64,000 bases of DNA from Taibaiella sp. (GCA_019638495.1 JAHBTQ010000001.1:62001-126000), one strand, 5' to 3'; shown: positions 24,418 through 33,748, counted from the stretch's first letter. Notes: generated by a model not told the origin, from the letters alone. Made by a program: numbers and translations.

Positions 24418-27216
24418 ATGCGAAGTATAGCTATTCTAAGCTTGTTATTGTGTTCAGTTTTTAGTGCTTTTGCCGGCGGAAAAATCAAAGGAAAAGTTAC
24501 CGACGGTAAGAACAATGAGACGATCATTGGTGCGGTTGTTACCGTGAAAGGAACAGCAAATGGTACAGTTACCGACATTGACGGTAACTACGAGCTGTCG
24601 GTTGATGCCGGCACACACACCATTGAGGTGAAATACGTGGGCTACCAGCCAAAAGAGATCAGCGATATTGCTGTAGAAGACAAAAAAGACGTTGTAGTAA
24701 ACGTAATATTGGAGCAGGCAAAATCAACCCAGCTTGCAGAAGTAACGATCAAGTCTTCCCTGAAAAAAGAGAATATCAGCGCTATCTACGTTCAGCAAAA
24801 GAATGCTGCAACCATCTCTGATGGCATTTCTGCAGACATCATCAAGCGCTCTCCGGACCGTAGCACAGGCGAGGTGTTGAAGCGTGTAAGCGGCACCACT
24901 ATCCAGGACAACAAGTTCGTAATTGTACGTGGCCTCAGCGACCGTTACAACACAGCTATCGTGGATAACGCTATCCTGCCGAGCACTGAGCCAAACAGGA
25001 AGGCATTCTCTTTCGATATCATCCCTGCAAACCTTATCGACAATATCGTTATCACAAAGGCTGCAACACCAGACCTTCCTGGCGACTTTGCCGGTGGTGT
25101 TATATCGGTGCACACGAAGGAGATTCCTGAAAAGAACTTCGCAACTTTCACACTCGGTGCAAACTACAATACAGCCAGCACGTTCCAGCCGTTCAAAACC
25201 GGCTACAAGAGCCCTACCGACATGCTCGGTTTCGACAATGGCACAAGGCAGTTGCCATCTGACTTCCCAACTACCGACCAGATACTGAACAACAAACTGA
25301 CAAAGGCTGAAACAATTGCTGCTGAGAAGTCGCTAAACAATGATTACTCAATAACTAACCGTTCAGGTCTTCCGGGCATCGCTTTCCAGGGCTCAGTGGG
25401 CCGCTCATGGGACCTGAAAGATAATCGCCGCCATACAGGTTTTGTAGGCGCTGTCTCTTACAGCCACAACGAGACTGTACTTAGGGATGTGATCCGCCAC
25501 TACGACAACTTCGACTACAAGGACAACAGCTATCGCTACTCTACTAACGTTGGAGGCATGCTGAACTATGGCTATACCGCCGGAAAAGTGAAGCTGGTTT
25601 GGAAAAACCTGTATAACCGCAACTTTGACGACAACTTCCTGTTTAGGGAGGGCAATAACCTGTCGAGCTCTAAATACATTAACTACTACGCATATGACCT
25701 TCAGCAGAAATCGCTCCTGAAAAGCTCTGTAGAGGGAAACCTGAACGTAGGAAAGGGACAGAGCAAGCTGAGCTGGGTATTGGCCTATAACAACATTAAC
25801 AACAACCAGCCTGATCAGAAAAAGGTTACCTACTTCCGTGATAGTACAAAAATGCTCGCAGACAATGGTACGATCGGAAAATCAAACAACCGCCTCTTTT
25901 CAAACCTGAATGAGAATATATACAATGCCGGCGTTAACTACCAGCTCCCATACAAGCTTGGCAAGAACAACAACACGCTGAAGGTAGGTGGTCTTGCATT
26001 GATACGCAGCAGGAATTTTGCAGCACGCTATATTGGTATGGTACCGGACACTGACCCTTCAAATCCTAATTCAGCAGACTACGCAAACTCTTCATTGCCG
26101 ATAGCAGACCTGTATGGCAATTCTTCTATCGACAAGGGAGTATATACACTTAACGATATTACATCGGGTTCAGACGAATACACAGCAAAGACCACAACTT
26201 TTGCGGGTTACGCTATGTCCGACAACAAGTTTGGCGAAAGAATACGCCTTGTGTGGGGTGCAAGGGTTGAGAATTTCCACATGAAACTTAACTCAAGCCT
26301 GTTCGGAACACCTCTGGTGGTAGATACTACCTGGTTAGATGTGCTTCCATCGGCTAACTTCACTTACGCTGTAACTGAAAAAGCAAACTTCAGGGCATCA
26401 TACTACAAAACTGTAGCTCGTCCTGAAATGCGTGAAATTGCGCCTTTTGCATATTATGACTACGAACTGTCGGCGCTGGTGAATGGTAATCCAAAACTGG
26501 TTCGTTCACAGATCAACAATGCTGATCTCCGTTATGAGGTATTCCCTAACAATGGCGAGGTAATATCGGGATCTGTATTCTACAAGCACTTTAAGAACAC
26601 CATCGAGAACATCGTATACTCTTCAGGCATCAGCACATTCGAGGTGCAGCCAAACAACTTCCCCAGCGCCTACAACGTAGGTGTTGAGGCGGACATGAGG
26701 AAGTCGCTTACTTTCATAGCTCCACAGTCGTTTATGAAGAATATGAGCTTCTACATCAATGCAGCTTACATCAAGTCGCTCGTGAACGATACAAGCAAAG
26801 GTTCTGTAGACAGGCCACTTACAGGTCAGTCTAGCTATGTGGTAAACACAAGCCTCAGCTATGCTACAGAAGATGGAAAACTGAGCTTTACAGCGCTTTA
26901 CAACAGGATCGGGGAGCGTATCTACCTGGTAGGCCAGGGTGGCGGCTCTACAGGCTACCAGCTCGGAAACGTGTATGAGCGCCCGAGGAACCTGCTCGAC
27001 TTCCAGGCAACCTATGTGCTCAGCAAGCGTAGCGAATTCCGCTTCAGCATTAAGGACATCCTGAATGCACCATTTGTCTTCTACTACGACCAGAATGGCA
27101 ATAAGAAATTTGATAATCCTACGTTCAGCAACACCATCAATTCTGCGGAAGACTACATCCTTCAGAAGTACCGTCCGGGTACAACATGTATGCTGATGTA
27201 CACGTATAAGATCTAA
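24418..27216 (+). CDS. TonB-dependent outer-membrane receptor (SusC-like N-terminus)
   Basis: A 932-residue receptor with a signal peptide (cleavage near SAFAGG), a carboxypeptidase-D regulatory-like domain (residues about 24-105: IKGKVTDGKNNETIIGAVV ... GTVTDIDGNYELSV), a plug domain (about 115-230, with RSPDRSTGEVLKRVSG and IVRGLSDRYN) and a beta-barrel to the end. It imports an unknown large or chelated substrate using TonB energy. A beta-helix lipoprotein gene follows after 242 bases with its own promoter element. There is no SusD gene, so this is not a classical polysaccharide locus. A perfect hairpin terminator follows. Confidence 0.92.
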   Translation: MRSIAILSLLLCSVFSAFAGGKIKGKVTDGKNNETIIGAVVTVKGTANGTVTDIDGNYELSVDAGTHTIEVKYVGYQPKEISDIAVEDKKDVVVNVILEQAKSTQLAEVTIKSSLKKENISAIYVQQKNAATISDGISADIIKRSPDRSTGEVLKRVSGTTIQDNKFVIVRGLSDRYNTAIVDNAILPSTEPNRKAFSFDIIPANLIDNIVITKAATPDLPGDFAGGVISVHTKEIPEKNFATFTLGANYNTASTFQPFKTGYKSPTDMLGFDNGTRQLPSDFPTTDQILNNKLTKAETIAAEKSLNNDYSITNRSGLPGIAFQGSVGRSWDLKDNRRHTGFVGAVSYSHNETVLRDVIRHYDNFDYKDNSYRYSTNVGGMLNYGYTAGKVKLVWKNLYNRNFDDNFLFREGNNLSSSKYINYYAYDLQQKSLLKSSVEGNLNVGKGQSKLSWVLAYNNINNNQPDQKKVTYFRDSTKMLADNGTIGKSNNRLFSNLNENIYNAGVNYQLPYKLGKNNNTLKVGGLALIRSRNFAARYIGMVPDTDPSNPNSADYANSSLPIADLYGNSSIDKGVYTLNDITSGSDEYTAKTTTFAGYAMSDNKFGERIRLVWGARVENFHMKLNSSLFGTPLVVDTTWLDVLPSANFTYAVTEKANFRASYYKTVARPEMREIAPFAYYDYELSALVNGNPKLVRSQINNADLRYEVFPNNGEVISGSVFYKHFKNTIENIVYSSGISTFEVQPNNFPSAYNVGVEADMRKSLTFIAPQSFMKNMSFYINAAYIKSLVNDTSKGSVDRPLTGQSSYVVNTSLSYATEDGKLSFTALYNRIGERIYLVGQGGGSTGYQLGNVYERPRNLLDFQATYVLSKRSEFRFSIKDILNAPFVFYYDQNGNKKFDNPTFSNTINSAEDYILQKYRPGTTCMLMYTYKI

Positions 27217-27240
27217 ACAAACGAAATGAAATTAGTTTCC

Positions 27241-27272
27241 GCGGGCAGCCAATTGGCTGCCCGCTTCCTTTT
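27241..27272 (+). terminator. Intrinsic terminator after the receptor gene
   Basis: gcgggcagcc-aatt-ggctgcccgc (27241-27264), a perfect ten-base stem, then ttcctttt. Confidence 0.85.
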
Positions 27273-27431
27273 ACGCATGATCCTTCTTGCCGTTTGCCGG
27301 GCACAATAGACACCTAACCATCACCATATACATACACATTCGACCGAAGGCAGCAGAGGCAGCGTTGGGACACTTTTTACAGGGTAACATTAAGTTAATG
27401 TGACCGTAACATAGCCTTTATACAGCGGTAA

Positions 27432-27439
27432 TAGTTTTG
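27432..27439 (+). promoter_or_regulatory. -7 element of the beta-helix lipoprotein
   Basis: TAGTTTTG matches TAnnTTTG, 19 bases before the ATG. No FNR-type box lies 22 bases upstream, unlike the two other TAGTTTTG promoters in this window. Confidence 0.55.
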
Positions 27440-27458
27440 CTGAAAATTAAAACAAGAA

Positions 27459-28862
27459 ATGAAAAAACTATTTATCGCAACGCTTGCCCTGGCAGCTTTC
27501 GTATCTTCTTGCAAAAAGAAAGACGATAACAAGAACAATAACGGAGGCGGAACAACTACTACCGACTCTACAGTTTCGCTTTCTGGCGACATCTCTGCTG
27601 ACATGACGCTGGATGCAACTAAGAAGTACATGCTGAAAGGTTTTGTGTATGTAAAGAGCGGAGCTACACTGCACATTCCTGCAGGTACTATCATCATGGG
27701 CGACAAGGCCACAAAGGGCACACTGGTGGTGACTCGCGGTGGCAAGATCGACGCAGTTGGCACATCTGACAAGCCAGTAGTATTCACTTCTGCACAGGCT
27801 GCTAACGCTCGCCGCGAAGGTGATTGGGGTGGTATCATCATCCTGGGTAAAGCACCTGTAAACGCTACAGGCGGCGAAGCTAAGATCGAAGGCGGCCTTG
27901 TTCCAACAAGCGGCGGCGACGAGAAAACTTATATCTACTACGGTGGTTCTGACGCTGCTGACAACTCAGGTACACTGAAGTATGTTCGTATCGAGTTCGC
28001 AGGTATTGCTTACTCTCCTGATAACGAGATCAACGGTCTTACAATGGGTGGTGTTGGTTCTGGTACTACTATCAGCTACGTACAGGTTTACCGTTCAGGC
28101 GATGACGCTTATGAGTGGTTTGGCGGTACTGTAAACTGCGATCACCTTGTTGCAACTTATGCATGGGATGACGATTGGGATACGGACAACGGTTTCTCAG
28201 GTAACGTTCAGTTCTGTGTTAGCCAGCGCTACAAAACTATCGCCGACCAGTCTGGTTCTAACGGTTTTGAGTCTGACAACGACGCAAACGGTTCTACAAA
28301 CTCTCCTAAAACAATGGCTAAGTTTGCAAACATGACTGTTGTTGGTCCTATCACTACCAGCACTTCTATCAACGCAAACTACCAGCATGGTGCTCAGATC
28401 CGTCGTAACTCTTCTATCAGCATTTACAACTCTGTGATCACTGGTTTCCCAATAGGTGTTTATATCGACGACACAAAGGGTTCTAAGACTATAGCAAACG
28501 TACAGGCTGGCACACTTAAGTTTGAAGGTAACATCATCGCTGGCTGCACAACTCCATGGAAAGCAACTTCTGCATCAACAGTTGACTCTAACGACTGGAA
28601 AACTTTCAAGAACAACACAACAAACACTGTTCTTACTGCATCTGCTGACGTGAAGATGGTTGATCCTAACAAATACTCTGCGGCAATATCTTCTGACGCT
28701 GGTGTTCCTAACTTCCTGCTCGGTGCCGGCTCACCTGCGCTTACAGGTGCGGTTGCGGTACCTTCAGGTCTCCAGACTACTACTTACCGTGGTGCATTCG
28801 ACGGTTCTAACGACTGGACTAAGGGCTGGACAAACTGGTCTGCTGAGTCTACAGCTTATTAA
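27459..28862 (+). CDS. Beta-helix surface lipoprotein
   Basis: A 467-residue lipoprotein: signal peptide ending VSSC (Cys18), then a charged and Asn/Gly/Thr-rich linker (KKKDDNKNNNGGG) that would hold the domain away from the membrane and contains the kind of acidic run after the cysteine seen in surface-exported lipoproteins. The body has parallel beta-helix character (KYMLKGFVYVKSGATLHIPAG, TLVVTRGGKIDAVGT, repeated NG and IxG turns) and many aromatic-acidic patches (DDAYEWFGGT, DDDWDTDNG). Codon use is strongly biased (aac, act, gct), suggesting high expression. Likely partner of the receptor upstream; ligand unknown. Confidence 0.82.
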   Translation: MKKLFIATLALAAFVSSCKKKDDNKNNNGGGTTTTDSTVSLSGDISADMTLDATKKYMLKGFVYVKSGATLHIPAGTIIMGDKATKGTLVVTRGGKIDAVGTSDKPVVFTSAQAANARREGDWGGIIILGKAPVNATGGEAKIEGGLVPTSGGDEKTYIYYGGSDAADNSGTLKYVRIEFAGIAYSPDNEINGLTMGGVGSGTTISYVQVYRSGDDAYEWFGGTVNCDHLVATYAWDDDWDTDNGFSGNVQFCVSQRYKTIADQSGSNGFESDNDANGSTNSPKTMAKFANMTVVGPITTSTSINANYQHGAQIRRNSSISIYNSVITGFPIGVYIDDTKGSKTIANVQAGTLKFEGNIIAGCTTPWKATSASTVDSNDWKTFKNNTTNTVLTASADVKMVDPNKYSAAISSDAGVPNFLLGAGSPALTGAVAVPSGLQTTTYRGAFDGSNDWTKGWTNWSAESTAY

Positions 28863-28893
28863 TAGCTTTTTCAGAATCTTTTTATATCCGTAT

Positions 28894-28920
28894 GGGCCGC
28901 GTTTCTACGCGGCCCTTTTT
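28894..28920 (+). terminator. Intrinsic terminator after the beta-helix lipoprotein
   Basis: gggccgcg-tttcta-cgcggccc, a perfect eight-base stem, followed by a T-run. Confidence 0.9.
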
Positions 28921-28943
28921 TGTTTGGTGTATTTTGCGCTGAG

Positions 28944-29576
28944 ATGCTACACAATTATTGCCGCGGGCACTTCTACAACACCACCTCGAAATATTGTACC
29001 GATGAGGCTATAATAGATACCCTATGGACTGAACTGGTACAACACTATTCTGAGCCGGGTAGATACTACCATACATTAAACCACATATCCGGCGTCGTCG
29101 CCGTCCTGGAATCAGTACACGATCAAATTGAGTCTGCTGACGCCTGCATTTTTGCTGCGTTCTACCATGACGCTGTTTACGACGTGACCAAAAAGGATAA
29201 TGAAGAGCAAAGTGCGGAAATGGCGCAAACCATTTTGCGGAAACTAAATGTGCCGGCAATGATTATCGATCGTTGTTGCCAACATATTGTAGCAACGAAA
29301 AAACATCAATACGCTGACGATCCCGACACGAACCTCTTTACCGATGCAGACCTTGCCATATTGGGTGGCACTCAGCCGCTATACATTGAATACAGCCACA
29401 ACATAAGGAAGGAGTACAGGATTTATACTGACGCAGAATACACGGCAGGAAGAACACAGGCTTTGCAGCATTTCCTGAATATGGAGCATATCTACAAGAC
29501 AGCCACTTTCAGAGAAAGGTATGAAGAACAGGCGCGAAAAAATATAGTGGCAGAACTATCAACCTTAGGCAGATAA
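28944..29576 (+). CDS. Predicted metal-dependent HD phosphohydrolase
   Basis: A 210-residue cytoplasmic protein of the HD superfamily group typified by YSEPxRxYHxLxH (here HYSEPGRYYHTLNHI), followed by AAFYHDAVYD (the HD pair) and DNEEQSAEMA, and TDADLAILGG for the last Asp. The substrate of this group is unknown. The frame opens eight codons earlier at 28920, but a TATTTTG element lies eight bases before the ATG at 28944, so the shorter start is preferred. Confidence 0.85.
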   Translation: MLHNYCRGHFYNTTSKYCTDEAIIDTLWTELVQHYSEPGRYYHTLNHISGVVAVLESVHDQIESADACIFAAFYHDAVYDVTKKDNEEQSAEMAQTILRKLNVPAMIIDRCCQHIVATKKHQYADDPDTNLFTDADLAILGGTQPLYIEYSHNIRKEYRIYTDAEYTAGRTQALQHFLNMEHIYKTATFRERYEEQARKNIVAELSTLGR

Positions 29577-29615
29577 TTTAAGCTGTACAAATACTATGAA
29601 GCGAAAGGGATAGGA

Positions 29616-30458
29616 TTAATTATCCAACTTCACCTCAAATAACTTAGGCCAGTTTTTACCGGTAATGAAAATGCGGTTGGTTGCCTCATCATAGGCTATG
29701 CCGTTCAGTACGTCGGGCCCGTCTTCGCGCCCGGTAAATCCGGGAATACCAGCCTGTTGGCGCAATGGACTAAGGTCCGCACGAGCCACCACTTTACCTG
29801 TGGCAGTGTCTATCTTCAGGATTAGGTCGGTCATCCATTGGTTGGCATAGATATAGCCCTTTATCAACTCCATTTCATTCACCTGGCCTACAGGACCTCT
29901 CTCGTCAGTTACCTTTAGCTCTTTTACTATCTGAAATGTAGATGGGTCCATGAAATGAATGGTACTACCACCGTCATTGAATATCAGCTGGCTGCCGTTA
30001 TTGGTCATACCCCAGCCCTCCGGAGTATTAAACGTAAAGCCCCCGGTCTGCTTCAGCGTCTTGGCATCATATATAAAGCCTTTCCCTTCACGGTAGGTAA
30101 GCTGGTAAACCTTTCCATTCAGCACGGTCATGCCTTCGCCAAAGTAGCGGCTATCCATTTTTGTATTGTGCAGCACTTTCCCTGTCACCAGGTCCACGGT
30201 ACGCATCTCAGATTCACCATATTGGCCGGTACTCTCATAAAGGATCCCATCATGAAACTCAAGTCCTTCGGTAAATGCCTTTGTGTCGTGCGGATAGGTG
30301 TTTACAATGTTGTAGCTTATTATTGACGGCACAAGTACACCACTAGCCTCAGCAGACGATTCTGCGGCAGGTGGGGGAGCCGGCTTATTGTCACATGCTG
30401 CGAGGAATAATATAGCTGCTGCCACCAGTGGCCTATGAAATTTTTTCAGTGGTATCAT
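29616..30458 (-). CDS. Glutaminyl-peptide cyclotransferase lipoprotein
   Basis: Converts N-terminal glutamine of peptides to pyroglutamate; this is the plant/bacterial five-bladed beta-propeller type, not the zinc type. The 280-residue protein has a signal peptide ending LAAC (lipobox), then the family motifs PHDTKAFTEGLEF, STGQYGESEMR, YFGEGMTVLNGKVYQLTYREG, FIPTEGWG-like PEGWGMTNNG, and the closing NGIAYD ... ITGKNWPKLFEV. It acts in the periplasm. Its start overlaps the end of the upstream gene by 26 bases, so translation is probably coupled. Confidence 0.92.
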   Translation of the reverse strand: MIPLKKFHRPLVAAAILFLAACDNKPAPPPAAESSAEASGVLVPSIISYNIVNTYPHDTKAFTEGLEFHDGILYESTGQYGESEMRTVDLVTGKVLHNTKMDSRYFGEGMTVLNGKVYQLTYREGKGFIYDAKTLKQTGGFTFNTPEGWGMTNNGSQLIFNDGGSTIHFMDPSTFQIVKELKVTDERGPVGQVNEMELIKGYIYANQWMTDLILKIDTATGKVVARADLSPLRQQAGIPGFTGREDGPDVLNGIAYDEATNRIFITGKNWPKLFEVKLDN

Positions 30459-31029
30459 GTCTCCTGAATCCTATTAATGTTCTTTGCTGTGGTTGTTGGT
30501 TTTGTTCCTGTTCTGCGCCCATACCCGTAAAGCTGGTATAATAAGCCTCTTCCATCCCTTTCGCTATTATCTCGTCTACCACCTGTACGTTAAGCTCCGC
30601 AGGTTCCGGGAATACGGCAAGATTTACGAGTGGCGGCATTTCCTTATCAAGGTCGCTATAATGCGGTTGCAACAGCACCACTACTTCACCGGTGATAGTG
30701 GGGTTAAATGAAATACTAAAGCCCTCTTCAGAGTAGGTCTTCTTCTCTCCCATTGCATTTCTGAAGGTAACAAGCATGGGCATCGAGCCTGACCGGAAGG
30801 TAACGGATGGCATTCGGGCGCTTGTCCCCTTAATATCTTCATTGAAGGCGTGAAGGGTATCTACGAAAAACCCCTGCTTATAAGTCGCGTTCTCGTTAAG
30901 ATACTGAGCCATCGCTTTCAGGTGGTCGCGTATCATCTCATACTTGTCTATCCACTGGTCCCGGCGCCGCTTCACCCGCTCCATGCCTTGCTCATACATG
31001 TTGGCTACCCTTAGTATTTCGTCAAACAT
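30433..31029 (-). CDS. Hypothetical protein, helical N-terminus (198 aa)
   Basis: Started at MFDEILRVANMYEQGMERVK (31029) the product is 198 residues: an amphipathic charged helix region (about 1-55, MERVKRRRDQWIDKYEMIRDHLKAMAQYL) followed by strands (MPSVTFRSGSMPMLVTF, TITGEVVVLLQPHYSD). The frame is open to 31113, but that extension crosses a TATTTTTG promoter element at 31081-31088, so it was rejected. No family is recognised. Cotranscribed with the glutaminyl cyclase gene through a 26-base overlap, but a shared function cannot be deduced. Confidence 0.72.
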   Translation of the reverse strand: MFDEILRVANMYEQGMERVKRRRDQWIDKYEMIRDHLKAMAQYLNENATYKQGFFVDTLHAFNEDIKGTSARMPSVTFRSGSMPMLVTFRNAMGEKKTYSEEGFSISFNPTITGEVVVLLQPHYSDLDKEMPPLVNLAVFPEPAELNVQVVDEIIAKGMEEAYYTSFTGMGAEQEQNQQPQQRTLIGFRRHDTTEKIS

Positions 31030-31080
31030 CGTCGTGATTTTTTCGCAGTCGCCGCTCTTCGCCTGGCAACCACAGGGCAA

Positions 31081-31088
31081 CAAAAATA
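31081..31088 (-). promoter_or_regulatory. -7 element of the 30433-31029 operon
   Basis: TATTTTTG on the minus strand, a full TAnnTTTG match, 51 bases before the chosen start. Confidence 0.6.
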
Positions 31089-31113
31089 GCTTTTTTGGCC
31101 GCATGAAAAACAA

Positions 31114-31137
31114 ACAGGCGACCGCGAGGCCGCCTGT
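31114..31137 (-). terminator. Intrinsic terminator after the acidic protein gene
   Basis: On the minus strand acaggcg and cgcctgt form a stem with a further cc/gg pair inside, followed by ttgttttt. It lies between the stop of the acidic protein and the next promoter. Confidence 0.8.
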
Positions 31138-31158
31138 CGTTGCCGATGTTTGATATGC

Positions 31159-31377
31159 TTACTCTTCTTCAGGCGCTTCTTCAGCGCTGTCTTCTTCTAT
31201 CGACAGTTCTTCTTCATTCACTTCTTCACTGTCTTCCGGCATTTCTTCGCGCTCTTCTTCGGCCACTTCTTCCCCGTTAGTGTCTTCTTCAAAGCTGATG
31301 GTTTCTACGCTTTGCTCGTCAGACACGGGAGCAACTTCCTGTGCAGCAACTTCAATTGATTCAACTGTGTTTTCCAT
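31159..31377 (-). CDS. Small Glu-rich acidic protein (72 aa)
   Basis: A 72-residue low-complexity protein in which nearly half of the residues from 29 onward are Glu or Asp (NGEEVAEEEREEMPEDSEEV and so on). No basic patch, cysteine or membrane segment. It is surely disordered. It has its own ATG, its own terminator, and no overlap with other genes, so it is likely real. Such proteins can act as nucleic-acid mimics, chaperones or ion buffers, but nothing here decides. Confidence 0.6.
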   Translation of the reverse strand: MENTVESIEVAAQEVAPVSDEQSVETISFEEDTNGEEVAEEEREEMPEDSEEVNEEELSIEEDSAEEAPEEE

Positions 31378-31591
31378 AAAATTTTGTTTTTGATGTTTGA
31401 CAATGATGCAATGTAGAACGTAGCCAGTGCGTTGCCATCAGGCGAAAATTGAATTAACTATCATATAATTTTCCGAAAATATGGCAGCAACACTGCGGTA
31501 ATGGCCCGGTAACAAACAGCCGTCATACCACACGTTCTGTATAGTAAGTATATTGCCGGCGCAAATGATGCAGTCAATAAAACACATCACC

Positions 31592-32953
31592 ATGAGGCAA
31601 ATGCTGAAGGCATTTGTAATAGTGTCATTTTTTGCAACTTCATGTGGCAATGGCGGTGATTTGCCGTCGCGTGTCACCTTTACAGAGCATGTCGCGCCCG
31701 TGCTTTACAACAATTGCACTATCTGCCACAGACCGGGCGGCTCGGCTCACTTTTCGCTGGTGTCTTATGAGGATGCACATAAGTATGGCGATGCCAATGC
31801 CTATGTGACACGTCAGCGAATTATGCCGCCCTGGCCGGCAGATCCACACTACTCGGAATTCGTGGGTCAGCGCGTATTGTCAGAACACGACATCGCTCTT
31901 CTTGAAAAATGGGTAAAGGACGGAATGCTTCGCGGCCCGGCAGATAAGTTGCCTCTTGAGCCGGCCTACCCTGTGGGCTCCGACATTGGCACGCCCGATA
32001 TGCGGATTGCCATTCAGCCATATACACTGGCAGGCGAAAGCCCCGATAAGTTCCTGCTCGTAAAAGTGCCTTTCGAGCTACCCTCAGACACGTTCGCAAG
32101 TCTCGTGGAGTTCATTCCGGGTCATCACAACATAGTGCACCACGTAAACGGTGACATGGTAAAGTATGCCGAAGGAAAGAAGGCCGACGTATTCGCAGGA
32201 GAGCGAATTGTAGACATGGCGGCAGATACGGCAACCCTGCTTGAGGCTTACAAAAAACTCTCGTTGCCTAACGATGATGGGTCCTATCCGGTGTTGCAAA
32301 AGTCCGTAGTCAATTATTTGCCCGGCGTATTTGGCCAGCGCTACCCCGACGGGATTGGTGGCTACCGCCTCACCCGCAAGGGTGCATTCCTGCTCAATGA
32401 CCTTCATTATGGCTTCAATAATGGCGCGGCCGTCACTGACAGCTCCTACATCAACATTTTCTTTTCCCCGGTGCCACCAGACAGGCCGGTAAAGGAGTTT
32501 CAACTGGGCACCATTGGCGTCTCAAAGGTGGAACCTGACATGATGATTCAGCCAAACGCGGTGAAGCGCGTCTGGAGCAGGTATACCGTCCCTTTTGATA
32601 TTTCCATCCTTACCGTGAACCCACATATGCATTTGCTGGGACAAAGTTTCAAAGGATATGCACTTGCGCCCGGTGGAGACACTATAAGACTTATATCCAT
32701 ACCCCGGTGGGACTTTAACTGGCAGTATTTCTACACCTTTAAGAAAATGGTGAAGGTGCCCAAAGGAAGCACTATCGTGGCCGAGGGCGTCTATGACAAC
32801 ACAAAACAGAATCTGAACAATCCTTTCAGCCCACCAAGGCTGGTCACCGACCAAAATGGAAGCATGAAGGCAACAGATGAAATGTTTCAGTTCATCATCA
32901 CCTATCTTCCTTATCGTGATGGTGACGAACAAATAAGCCTCGAGCGTAAGTAA
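31592..32953 (+). CDS. Lipoprotein with cytochrome c motif and copper monooxygenase-like domain
   Basis: A 453-residue protein with a signal peptide ending FATSC (Cys18). Residues 41-47 contain a haem c site NCTICHR (CxxCH at 42-46), and RQRIMPPWPADPHY is typical of the cytochrome domain found in front of type II copper monooxygenase-like modules. The C-terminal 300 residues carry copper-ligand-type histidines: FIPGHHNIVHHVN and NPHMHLLGQSF. Bacteroidota proteins of this architecture are of unknown substrate. The upstream ATG at 31553 gives a longer, poorer signal peptide. A thiol redoxin follows after 33 bases and is likely a partner. Confidence 0.82.
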   Translation: MRQMLKAFVIVSFFATSCGNGGDLPSRVTFTEHVAPVLYNNCTICHRPGGSAHFSLVSYEDAHKYGDANAYVTRQRIMPPWPADPHYSEFVGQRVLSEHDIALLEKWVKDGMLRGPADKLPLEPAYPVGSDIGTPDMRIAIQPYTLAGESPDKFLLVKVPFELPSDTFASLVEFIPGHHNIVHHVNGDMVKYAEGKKADVFAGERIVDMAADTATLLEAYKKLSLPNDDGSYPVLQKSVVNYLPGVFGQRYPDGIGGYRLTRKGAFLLNDLHYGFNNGAAVTDSSYINIFFSPVPPDRPVKEFQLGTIGVSKVEPDMMIQPNAVKRVWSRYTVPFDISILTVNPHMHLLGQSFKGYALAPGGDTIRLISIPRWDFNWQYFYTFKKMVKVPKGSTIVAEGVYDNTKQNLNNPFSPPRLVTDQNGSMKATDEMFQFIITYLPYRDGDEQISLERK

Positions 32954-32986
32954 TACCACGTACCCCTAACTTTACTAAAAAAAGAG

Positions 32987-33595
32987 ATGAAGAACCTATT
33001 TATGGCCGCTATGCTGTGCCTCTCCCTGCCTTCGCTATCAATTGCCGGCGAAAAATCATTGCAACCCGGCGATAAGATGCCAAAAATTGGAGACCAAATG
33101 CAAAATGCTGGCTCTGGCAAACGAATGGCCTATCATGAAGCAATGGGCAAAAATGGTCTGCTCGTGATGTTTTCATGCAACACCTGCCCTTTCGTGATCA
33201 AGAATCAGTCCACTACACGCCAAACAGCCGCTTACGCTTCGTCCAAAAGTGTAGGAGTAGTGATAATAAACTCAAACGAGGCCAGGCGCGATGGCGATGA
33301 TGCATTTGATGCTATGAAAGAATATGCAGAAAAACAGGGCTATCAATTCCCCTACCTGGTAGATGCAGGGTCTAAACTGGCTGATGCATTCGGCGCTAAC
33401 CACACACCGGAGATTTTCCTTTTTGACAAAGAAGGCAAGCTTGTATATAAGGGAGCCATGAATGATAATCCCGGTAATCCCGGCGAGGCGAAAGAAGTAT
33501 ACATAAACAATGCTATTGACGCCATGATAGCAGGAAAACCGGTGACACCTGCAGAAACGAAGTCTATCGGCTGCAGCATAAAGCGAAAAGCATAA
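32987..33595 (+). CDS. Exported thioredoxin-like/redoxin protein
   Basis: A 202-residue periplasmic protein: signal peptide (cleavage after SIAG, about residue 21), then a thioredoxin fold with the active-site pair CNTC (Cys64, Cys67) in MFSCNTCPFV, and NHTPEIFLFDKEGKLVYKGAMND containing the conserved cis-proline region. This resembles AhpC/TSA-type redoxins that are found fused to or next to haem/copper monooxygenase modules. Probably supplies or shuttles reducing equivalents for the upstream gene product. Terminator follows. Confidence 0.87.
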   Translation: MKNLFMAAMLCLSLPSLSIAGEKSLQPGDKMPKIGDQMQNAGSGKRMAYHEAMGKNGLLVMFSCNTCPFVIKNQSTTRQTAAYASSKSVGVVIINSNEARRDGDDAFDAMKEYAEKQGYQFPYLVDAGSKLADAFGANHTPEIFLFDKEGKLVYKGAMNDNPGNPGEAKEVYINNAIDAMIAGKPVTPAETKSIGCSIKRKA

Positions 33596-33619
33596 GCAGT
33601 GCTTCTAACCTGCAAAATG

Positions 33620-33646
33620 AAAAAACCGCCTTGGAGGCGGTTTTTT
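33620..33646 (+). terminator. Intrinsic terminator after the redoxin
   Basis: aaaaaaccgcct-tgg-aggcggtttttt, a perfect twelve-base stem with A and T runs, bidirectional in form. Confidence 0.92.
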
Positions 33647-33733
33647 CATTTTAGATTCTGCTCCCTCATATATATCTATAAAGATTGCCTATTGCACATA
33701 ATGTTTTAGGGAAATGTTTTTAATCGGGAGATG

Positions 33734-33741
33734 TATCTTTG
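33734..33741 (+). promoter_or_regulatory. -7 element of purF
   Basis: TATCTTTG, a full TAnnTTTG match, seven bases before the ATG at 33749, implying a nearly leaderless transcript. Confidence 0.6.
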
Positions 33742-33748
33742 CGGCCTC

